Shown here one piece after another: positions 56,498 through 64,000 of a stretch of DNA of 64,000 bases. A program made the position numbers and the translations under genes. Source of the DNA: Epiperipatus broadwayi (taxonomy: Eukaryota; Onychophora; Udeonychophora; Euonychophora; Peripatidae); contig JAQFVV010006208.1 of assembly GCA_028023455.1 (NCBI GenBank), forward strand, positions 4,822,963-4,886,962. Reading direction: 5' to 3'. The notes under the pieces are model-generated. The model did no database searches and had not been told where the DNA came from. It saw nothing but the letters and a program-made list of their open reading frames with translations. Position 1 is the first letter of the stretch; the number at the start of each line of letters is the position of its first letter.

Positions 56498-56645
56498 ATA
56501 TTAATCATTAAAAACCACCACTTAGAGAATTTCAATACTAAAAACCATCAACAATTTCAAACTGTTGTCAAGGTAACCTTTTAACAATAAAAGTGGAAGA
56601 ATCTCAAACTATTGTCAAGGTAACCTTTTAACAATAAAGGTGGAT
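56498..56645 (-). repeat. Family D, two tandem partial units
   Basis: CAACAATTTCAAACTGTTGT and AATCTCAAACTATTGTC are each followed by AAGGTAACCTTTTAACAATA. The GTTACC..GGTAAC-like block is a changed form of the GTTGCC palindrome. Confidence 0.6.
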
Positions 56646-56654
56646 TTCCATCTT

Positions 56655-57270
56655 TATTTATGGTCTAATATATTTATATAGATATCTAAAGATTGTTTTC
56701 TTAACTATTTTAATACATTGATTTGCATTTTCTTCAAATATACTTTCATGGACATTTCACATCAAATTATTAAAGCAAAAATGTTATGTTGCTTCATTTG
56801 CCATTTTTTTTATTTCAAGAAATCAAATATAAATCAAGTATGATATAAGCATCTTCTCATATTACTTTAGCTTACCACCTTTCTTCTTTCTCTTCTCAAA
56901 CCATAGGTTAGTGGATTGTATAGCTATTCAATGTTTTTTAACACCAACCCGTTCATAAATTTTTAAATCTATTTTTTTTAAATTTCATCAAGATTTTCCA
57001 CCCTATATTTTGCTTATGCTGGACTTCTCATTCCTTCTAGAAACAATGAGCACTATTCAGAATATGTCATCAAGTAAATGATCATATTTGTTTTCTTTAA
57101 CCAGTTACCTCAAGCCAAACTTCCATCTTCCCCAATCAAACTTCCCTCTCATTTTTCATCTTAATCATCCATGGTAATTTTACCAACAGAGTTCAACTAC
57201 CATATCTTAAAAGTTCGTTATTTTCTTATCAGAAGTATATTCTCTTATTCTTCTCTTTTACTTTTTTTGC
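56655..57270. other. AT-rich intron DNA, nothing recognised
   Basis: No shared repeat or gene was seen. Confidence 0.4.
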
Positions 57271-57275
57271 ATATT

Positions 57276-57534
57276 CATATATATATTTCTTATAATACTT
57301 CTTCCATATACACTTCAATGCAAACAAGTTTTTTTTATAAAACTTCTTTATTTTCCTTACAGTTATGATTGTCCAGCAGTCTTCACCAGAGCTTTATCAG
57401 AAGAGGTTTGATAAAGCTCTGATGAAGACTACTGGACAGTCGAAACTGTAAGGAAAATAAAGAAGTTTTATAAAAAAATTTGTTTGCTTTGAAGTGTATA
57501 TGGAAGAAGTATTATAAGAAATATATATATATAA
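57276..57534. repeat. Family E-type snap-back with hammerhead-like motif
   Basis: Arms of about 125 bases (TTCTTATAATACTTCTTCCA / TGGAAGAAGTATTATAAGAA) meet near 57405. The right arm has CTGATGA (57419-57425), one extra A, stem GACT with AGTC, and GAAAC (57442-57446). Stem I is short, so activity is doubtful. The left arm holds the mirrored copy. Confidence 0.8.
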
Positions 57535-57539
57535 GTTCA

Positions 57540-58195
57540 TTATTTGTTGTTTTGTTCCAGATCCAAACTGTATCTATGTTTTTGACTTGGATGTAATTCT
57601 TGAAATGTTTTTAACATGAAGGACTATATTTTTAGAAATTAGTAAATCTCATTTTATGTTGAAATATTCTTTGGATTGTGCAAATTTTAGTGTTGATGTC
57701 ATTTTATTTTTTCTGTATGATTTTATTAAGTCTTCCCAATTATTTAAAGATGTGTAACAGTCTATCTTTTCCTGTCATATATACATTATAATTCTGATTT
57801 TTTTTTCTCTAGCACATTTCTCTAACTTTGTCTTTTACCTACTAATGTTTATATTATATTTTTTCTCAATAAATTATCAAGTCTATTCATCATTTACTGT
57901 ATATCATATTCATTTTCTGCTATCCACAAAACATATAATGCTAAATAGTTAGTTTGCCATTCATTTTCTGTCTATTCATTACATTCTCAGTAAATTCTCT
58001 CATAGTTTTTTCACTGTAAATAAATATTGAAGAACAAAGATGTGCCACATTTCTGTTTTATTATTCTTCCTATTTTAAGACTATTTTTATTTTTCTACTC
58101 TAAAATCTATTTTCTTATTCTTTAATGTACTGATCAGTATGTTTTAGCTTATGTTGTCAAATGCCTTTTCTATATTCTTGAAAACTATTTCTATT
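57540..58195. other. AT-rich intron DNA, nothing recognised
   Basis: No shared repeat or gene was recognised. Confidence 0.35.
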
Positions 58196-58199
58196 TGTC

Positions 58200-58830
58200 A
58201 AGCTTGCTTTCTTAATTTTTCTTTTATTATGGTTTCTTTCCTCAAGAAGTATAATAACTACTCTTTCTTATTGCATTGCCAAAGGTATATCATATAATAC
58301 TAAATTGTCCATGCACTTTACTATTGTTACATAATGCTTTATTTATGGGGATATAAAGTTCTGAAGATGATTTCTGGTGCAATCGAAACTGTAAATTGTA
58401 AAAAAGGGTAGTAAATAAAGCATTATGTAACAGCAGTAAAGTGCATGGACAATTTAGTATTATATGGTTTCTTTTCTCTTGAAGAATTTTAGTATTTTCC
58501 AGATTAAAATTGAAAGTAAACTCACACGTTTTTTTCATGATCAAAGAAAACAGATACCATTATTAAATCAGTATTTCTCTTATTTTTTATACATTTATTC
58601 AACAGTTTTTTTAAAATATACATTTATTTAACAGTTGATCTTCACTTAACCTTTTCTTAAGATTACACCTGATTTCACCTATATATGAAGCCTTGCACAT
58701 AAAATCTGATATACAATATTATTTATTTGTTTTGTAGTATAATACTTTTTGAATTATTTACCAGTATATTAAAATTATGTAGAAAACAAAATTAAATCTT
58801 ATGCAAATCACAAATATCTCTCTCTCTCTC
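58200..58830 (-). mobile_element. Penelope-like element remnant split by a palindrome
   Basis: On the minus strand, blocks appear in order: FNILVNNSKS, NNIVYQILC and YIGEIRCNLKKRL traces (58800-58640), FNFNLENTKILQEKRN (58520-58480), then a palindrome at 58290-58478, then VVIILLEERNHNKRKIKKA (58265-58205). The GIY-YIG and C-terminal blocks match those at 5630-6005. The C-terminal block seems to be present twice around the palindrome. The frames are broken. Confidence 0.7.
58290..58478. repeat. Family E-type snap-back inside the PLE
   Basis: Outer arms ATAATACTAAATTGTCCATG and its complement, inner arms TACATAATGCTTTATTT / AAATAAAGCATTATGTA. The tip carries TTCTGAAGATGATTTCTGG then GCAATCGAAACTG, the CTGAAGA, hairpin, GAAAC order. 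Confidence 0.75.
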
Positions 58831-58889
58831 TCTGTATATATATTTACATTTTGATACTCTGTCATTATAAATTTTAATGTAAAAAATAC

Positions 58890-60075
58890 TAAAACAGAAT
58901 TCAAATATAAAATTTAATAAGATTCACTGCACCAAGTATATTTTCGATGCTTTCATCTCACATTCATGGTTAGTCAGCTGAGAACATTATTTTTTTGTTA
59001 ATTTGAATGTGACAATTGAACCAAAAATCAAATAGCTTCAAATCTGCAAAAAAATAATGTTCTCAGCAGACTAACCATGAATATGATGCACAATTAATGC
59101 TCTCAGCAGACTAACCATGAATGTGATGCAAAATTAATGTTCTCAGCAGACTAACCATGAATATGATGTGAAATTAATGTTCTCAGCAGGTTAACCATGA
59201 ATATGATGTGAAATTAATGTTCCCAGCTGACTAACAATGGATATGATGCAAAATTAATGCTCTCAGCAGACTAACCATGAATATGATGTGAAATTAATGT
59301 TCTCAGCAGGTTAACCATGAATATGATGTGAAATTAATGTTTCCAGCTGACTAACCATGAATATGATGCAAAATTAATGCTCTCAGCAGACTAACCATGA
59401 ATGTGATGCAAAATTAATGTTCTCAGCAGGCTAACCATGAATATGATCCAAAATTAATGTTCTCAGCAGACTAATCATGAATATGATGCAAAATTAATGC
59501 TCTCAGCAGACTAACCATGAATATCATGCAAAATTAATGTTCTCAACAGGTGAACCCATGAATACGATGCAAAATTAATGTTCTCAGCAGGTTAACCATG
59601 AATATGATGTGAAATTAATGTTCCCAGCTGACTAACCATGGATATGATGCAAAATTAATGCTCTCAGCAGACTAACCATGAATATGATGTGAAATTAATG
59701 TTCTCAGCAGGTTATCCATGAATATGATGTGAAATTAATGTTCACAGCTGACTAACCATGAATATGATGCAAAATTAATGCAGACTAACCATGAATGTGA
59801 TGCAAAATTAATGTTCTCAGCAGGCTAACCATGAATATGATCCAAAATTAATGTTCTCAGCAGACTAACCGTGAATATGATCCAAAATTAATATTCTCAG
59901 CAGACTAACCATGAATATTGTGCAAAATTAATGTTCTCAGCAGGCTAACCATGATATGATCCAAAATCAATGTTCTCAGCAGACTAACCATGAATATGAT
60001 GTGAAAACATCAAAAATATATTAGTACAATAAATCTTACTAAATTTTATATTTAAACTCTGTTTTAGTATATATA
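58890..60075. mobile_element. Inverted-repeat element containing a 40-bp satellite
   Basis: About 100 bases at the left end (ACTAAAACAGAATTCAAATA... GATTCACTG... TTCATGGTTAGTC) recur inverted at the right end, 59975-60075 (TTTATATTTAAACTCTGTTTTAGT). The innermost part of the inverted repeat is one satellite unit, so the array grew from the element's own end. No transposase is present. No target duplication was identified. Confidence 0.7.
59053..60003 (+). repeat. 40-bp tandem satellite, about 24 units
   Basis: The unit centres on TCTCAGCAGACTAACCATGA followed by ATATGATGCAAAATTAATG. A 120-bp (three-unit) higher-order period is visible (for example the lines at 59161 and 59281 are identical), defined by AGCAGG/GATGTG and CCCAGCTGA variants. 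One unit near 59780 is shortened. A single inverted unit lies at 58953-58990. Confidence 0.95.
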
Positions 60076-60151
60076 TAATTTAGTTTGAATACTTGAAAAA
60101 TATGGAATAGATTTCCATTTTTTATGATTAACTTTCTGTTCCTTCAAATTA

Positions 60152-60183
<32 letters not shown>
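60152..60183. repeat. (AT)n microsatellite
   Basis: Uninterrupted TA dinucleotide run of about 32 bases. Confidence 0.95.
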
Positions 60184-60187
<4 letters not shown>

Positions 60188-60404
60188 TTGACATAAAGTA
60201 TAAGAAATTTGTATAATATTGTAAATATTTTAATATTTTGTGATTTATCTCTTTCATAATGTCATAATTTCTCATTGCAAAATAAAAAAGATCCAAGATA
60301 AAACTAGTGTTTTTGATTTACAAAGTATATATCCTTTTTTTTTGTAATGGTTTGATTATTAATTTATAACTTAATAAACCATAATCTCTTGCATCATCAC
60401 ATGA

Positions 60405-60755
60405 TCACCATTTCTTATGCTTGCTTATAACTATTATTAAAACAGGCAAAACTCTCCCTACAGTATTGCCACTCAGTGCAAGCCAGAGTAATCAATGGAT
60501 GCCAGAAGGCTTGCACATAAAATCCCCATCTAGTGCTTACCCCAGACAAGTTTCTGGCTTGTGGCCTTCATCAGTGATGAGCCTTGGATCACTGCACAAG
60601 GCTTCTCACTGATGAAGGCCCCAAGTCAAAAACTAGTCTGGGGATATTGGAAGAGTAGGCACTAAATGGGAATTTTATGCACAAGCCTTCTAGCATCCAC
60701 TAATTACTCTGGCTTGCACTGAGTGGCAATACTGTAGGGAGGGTTTTGTCTCTTG
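60405..60755. repeat. Family A snap-back with two head-to-head hammerhead copies
   Basis: Arms of about 160 bases (AAACAGGCAAAACTCTCCCT / AGGGAGGGTTTTGTCT at the outer ends, GCCACTCAGTGCAAGCC and complement inside). A minus copy of the hammerhead lies at 60539-60583 (CTGATGA, AGGCCACAAGCCAGAAAC, GTC, TGGGG) and a plus copy at 60603-60646 (CTGATGA, AAAAAC for AGAAAC, GTC, TGGGGA). The minus copy has the better core but a weaker stem I. Confidence 0.85.
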
Positions 60756-60939
60756 CATCATACAAATCAAGACGTTTAATAACTTTATTCCATTCCTTTT
60801 CAATTGTCCACTAGAAACCATTTAACTTATTTAACTCACCAGACAGTTTATATTATCTTCATGTCCGCAAACAAAGGCATAAACAGCATATCTTTTATAA
60901 ATCTTAATATCTGTAAAATTTGTAAAATAAAAAATAAAA

Positions 60940-61310
60940 AAATAGATATCTGTTCTATATGTTTCAAATGCTGAAGCTAAATTTTTAAAAAATATAGAGA
61001 TTTATATAATGCATCATTTCGTATTCCAAAAAATATTATACCTTCTGAAACAAAAAAATAATATTGTATATTAAATTTTATGTAATGCAATAGATCATAT
61101 GAAAGTGAATCAATACAGTCTTGAGAAAAAGTTAAAAGAATAATAATGATGTAATAAAGACATCTATTTTCTTTGGACATTAAAAATATCTGAGTCTGCT
61201 TTCAATTTTGATTTGGAAAATGTCAAAATTCTTTATGAGGAAAGAAACTATAATGAAAAAAAAATTAAGGAAGCAATTTTAATATTTGAATATAAGTATA
61301 CTATCTATAC
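60940..61310 (+). mobile_element. Penelope-like element remnant
   Basis: Plus-strand frames give NNIVY and ILCNAIDHMK traces of the GIY-YIG start, then FNFDLENVKILYEERNYNEK and KIKEAILI at 61200-61290, the PLE C-terminal block. It is followed by the PLE 3' module at 61425-61690. Confidence 0.65.
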
Positions 61311-61424
61311 TAAAAGTTTTCCTGAAGGTTTGTGATGTTGGCATTCTAGTTGTATTTTTATATTGGACTACTTCCATCATCTAATATATGTATTGAATGT
61401 CTTTAGAAAAATTTAACTTTGCTC

Positions 61425-61690
61425 AGTTGGTTAAAGAATTACCTTAAAATTCAAAACTCAAGAATCTAAGGACCCCGGTTTGAATCCCATGCTAGCACTG
61501 GCACTGATCAGGCCAGCAACACCTGAAGAAGAGGGGAGACTAATACCTCTCGAAATGTGCATATACTAACCTGTTTGATGTGCTATTACTAACAGTTGAA
61601 TGTATTTGGAATATTTAAATAAAGTTAAATTTTTCTAAAGACCTTCAATACATATATTAGATGATGGAAATAGTCCAATATAAAAATATA
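61425..61690 (+). repeat. PLE 3' module with tRNA-like head and hammerhead-like hairpin
   Basis: CTCAGTTGGTTAAAGAATTA (box A region) and GGTTTGAATCCC (box B) are followed by CTGAAGAAGAGG, CCTCTCGAAATG, and the tail ATTTAAATAAAGTTAAATTT, which also ends the copy at 11850-12150. The stem is AGAGG/CCTCT with one unpaired C before GAAA. Confidence 0.65.
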
Positions 61691-61704
61691 TGTATACTAA
61701 ATTT

Positions 61705-61830
61705 AAGGTAGTTAGAAGAGACTTTAACTCAGATTTTCAAGCTGGTCATGTGTATTGGTTGTATAAAATGAAGTTCATAGCTATAGGGAGCATGAAAGTC
61801 TGAGTTCAAGTCCCTTCTAATTACCTTAAG
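61705..61830. repeat. Family B tail palindrome
   Basis: TAAGGTAGTTAGAAGAGACT and the inverted CCTTCTAATTACCTTA, with ACTCAGATTTTCAAGCT / AGCATGAAAGTCTGAGT, form arms of ~40 bases. No hammerhead core. Confidence 0.6.
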
Positions 61831-61849
61831 TTTAGTATTGACAATATAC

Positions 61850-62380
61850 TTATATTTGAACACTATATATACTGTATATAAATTGATGATATATATTTTT
61901 AGTTCTGTCATTATCTTCACCATAATTATTCTTTCATTATATCCTTATATGTTTATATTTCATTAATAATAATCAATGTCTACTGATCCCTCGTGGTCAC
62001 CTGAGTAACTCATTTTATGCTCATCACTCCAGTAGATTATCTTAACTATCAAAGCTTACACCAATCATATCATCTCTTTATTCAAAAATTTAAGATTATC
62101 ACACTTTCTTAAAAATTTCTCATTTTCAGGTCCCAATTTTGATTTTATTTGATGATGACCAAGAAGTCCCATGGTATTTCACTTTTCTTTTGAGAATGAC
62201 TACCGTTCCTATAGTATCAATTTCTTTATCTGAATATTCATTCTTACTTTAATGTGATAAGAATTGCATAGTATGTGTCTCTTAATCTTACTTTGCTACT
62301 ATCCACAATCTTATGAAATCATCCAGTAACAGTCAGTTCTGTCTTAGATAGCTTATCATAATTATTAGTAATTATATATA
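61850..62380. other. AT-rich intron DNA, nothing recognised
   Basis: No gene or shared repeat was recognised. Confidence 0.4.
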
Positions 62381-62383
62381 TAT

Positions 62384-62570
62384 ATAAATAATAAATATAA
62401 TGATAATTAACTATTATATACTGTCTTTCAATCTACAGAAATACTTTAGGTTAATTCCTTAACCCTCCTCAACTGTAAATTCAAAAAACAAAATGGAAGC
62501 AACCAAAAGTATTTCTACAGATTGAAAGACTGTATATAATAGTTAATTACCATTACATTTACTATTTTTA
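62384..62570. repeat. Family G snap-back palindrome
   Basis: Arms of ~60 bases (TACTGTCTTTCAATCTACAG / CTACAGATTGAAAGACTGTA). The same arm sequence flanks the PLE end at 5511-5566. It ends about 100 bases before the titin-like exon acceptor. Confidence 0.8.
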
Positions 62571-62671
62571 TTGTTATTACAATAGTTTTTAATTATGGAC
62601 ATTTATTTGTATATATATGTATTACTTATTATTGTTGACATAAAATGATTATTTTTTCACTTTTTAAATAG

Positions 62672-63196
62672 CTTTGTCAATCTCAGAAGAAGTTCAACAA
62701 AAAGTTGTAGAAGAAAGAATTATTCTTGATATCCAACCAATACCAGAAACAAAAACTATTACAGAAGTAGTTGTACCTGTAGAGCAGCCTCCTGAAATTA
62801 TTCAGGAAAGTGTTACAACTATAGACATATCAACAGTAGCTATAAAAAAAGAGGAAGTAATCATTCCAGAAACTAAAGAAATACCCATTCAGCAAATTGA
62901 AATTCAAGTCAAAAAGAGAGAACCAGAGTTTACCAAAGTTCTGGAGTCTCTAAAAGTGACAGATGGAGATAGTGTTTCATTTGAAGTGGAAGTAGAAGCA
63001 TCACCCCCTGTGACTTTTAAGTGGTTTTTGAATTCAAAAGAAATTGAACCATCAAGAGATTTCCAAATTACTATTGATGAAAATAAATCAACACTCCATA
63101 TTGCAGAAGTGTTCCCAGAAGATGCTGGAGAATACGTATGTCAAGCTGAAAATGAAATTGGTGTTTCTCTATGTTCCGCATCATTAGTAGTGCATT
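62672..63196 (+). CDS. Titin-like exon: long linker plus one I-set Ig domain
   Basis: This 525-base exon is phase 1 on both sides, from acceptor TTTTTTCACTTTTTAAATAG to a strong GTAAGT donor. About 83 residues of P/E/V/I/K-rich linker (VVEERIILDIQPIPETK, IKKEEVIIPETKEIPIQQ) precede an I-set Ig domain of ~91 residues: PEFTKVLESLKVTDGDSVSF, core tryptophan in VTFKWFLNSKEI, SRDFQITIDE, EVFPEDAGEYVCQAENEIG with the F-strand cysteine. The B-strand cysteine is missing (FEVEVEAS). The module repeats that of the exons at 19846 and 48370, as expected of a titin/sallimus-like elastic filament region. The gene continues past the window. Confidence 0.93.
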
Positions 63197-63580
63197 GTAA
63201 GTACATTTTATAATTTTAAATATCAATAAATATAATATAAATACAGAAATAAATAAGCAGGAAAAAAATTAAGGAAATTAAAAAAACTAATACAAATTAC
63301 TGAATCAAATAATTTTAAAAGAATACATCATTTCATAAATATTATTACTAAAAAAGAAATTAAAGATGTTGGTTATATGTATATTCACTCTATGTGAATT
63401 TTGGGGTACTATAAATTATTATTATATATGTGTATCAGTGATGAAGCTTGACTTTTTAAGAAATGGAAGCACGCTACATTTTTTTTTATAATGCTTTAAT
63501 TTTACTTGCCGCAACAATTTTTACATAATAGCTAATATATACATATTATGTACATCTGGAAAAATCTGCAACTCTTATCT
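63197..63580 (+). other. Start of the next titin-like intron
   Basis: AT-rich, nothing recognised up to the duplication at 63585. Confidence 0.5.
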
Positions 63581-63584
63581 GTTA

Positions 63585-64000
63585 ATCAGACTATGATTAG
63601 TTTAAATATAGATAATACATTATCAATATATTTTTATCTTCCCAATTCTTTTAACATTCTTAAAAGTTTTAACTGTAATTTAGATCTTAGCATTGTTTGA
63701 ACTTCTTATAATCAACGAAAATGCGAGAATGAATTAATCAAGTTCATTCCCTACTTACATAAAAACAATTTGACTGTTGGTATTCCATTCAAAAAATAAT
63801 GAATTGCTGATTCTAATCAGATTGTGATTAGTTTAAATATAGATAATACATTATCAATTTATTTTTATCTTCCCAATTCTTTTAACATTCTTAAAAGTTT
63901 TATCTGTAAATTAGATCTTAGCATTTTTTGAACTTCTTATAATCAATGAGGATGCGAGAATGAATTAATCAAGTTCATTCCCTACGTATATAAAAACAAT
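63585..64000 (+). repeat. Tandem duplication, 231-bp period, cut by window end
   Basis: The block ATTAGTTTAAATATAGATAA to CATTCCCTAC... repeats after 231 bases (63585 and 63816). One frame is nearly open over 65 codons with NELIKFIPYLHKNNLTVGIP and one stop, so a decayed retroelement N-terminal region is possible. The second unit runs off the window. Confidence 0.7.

Noticed and set aside
58953-60003. CRISPR array (regular 40-bp repeats)
   Set aside because: Units are directly adjacent without unique spacers, in a eukaryotic intron; a satellite.

Overview
This window looks like AT-rich DNA from an invertebrate animal, probably a bilaterian; I cannot name the species. Its only convincing host gene is a plus-strand giant muscle immunoglobulin protein of the titin/connectin/sallimus type. 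Four exons are visible (16697-16826, 19846-20280, 48370-48819, 62672-63196). All four end in phase 1, and the last three begin in phase 1. Each of those three encodes a P/E/V/K/I/T-rich linker followed by one I-set Ig domain. The introns are about 3.0, 28.1 and 13.9 kb. The sequence before 16697 is probably intron too, because the first exon starts in the middle of an Ig domain.

Almost everything else is decayed mobile DNA in or near these introns. Penelope-like elements (PLEs) with GIY-YIG endonuclease remnants lie at 5630-6005, 11461-11838, 22400-24095, 25158-25610, 47220-47867, 58200-58830 and 60940-61310. Non-LTR retrotransposons are an RTE-type copy at 3091-4747 with an antisense fragment at 1918-2520, a LINE at 27571-30750 split by a DNA transposon, an L1/Tx1-like LINE on the minus strand at 34080-37860, and smaller fragments. 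A retroviral-type integrase remnant lies at 14900-15440. Non-autonomous DNA elements lie at 27893-29081 and 45964-47191 (both with 8-bp target duplications) and at 58890-60075, where a 40-bp satellite has expanded inside an inverted-repeat element. Short tRNA-like SINEs occur at 7213, 18940, 32141, 40386 and 55801.

The most striking signal is a set of type-I hammerhead-ribozyme-like motifs (CTGATGA, stem II, GAAA, tiny stem III, NUH, stem I). They occur in at least three repeat families, here called A, B and C, often beside or at the tips of long snap-back palindromes. Family B at 20958-20999 and family A at 50687-50728 are the best preserved. A looser version (CTGAAGA or CTGATGA, hairpin, GAAAC) lies in family E palindromes. 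Hammerheads are known from Penelope-like elements and from small retrozymes, so these families are probably PLE terminal repeats or their non-autonomous derivatives.

Repeat families are labelled A to I for cross-reference only. A and C share a CTGAAC...GTTCAG module and are related. D carries a GTTGCC..GGCAAC palindrome. F, G, H and I are of unknown type. Coordinates of decayed repeats are approximate.
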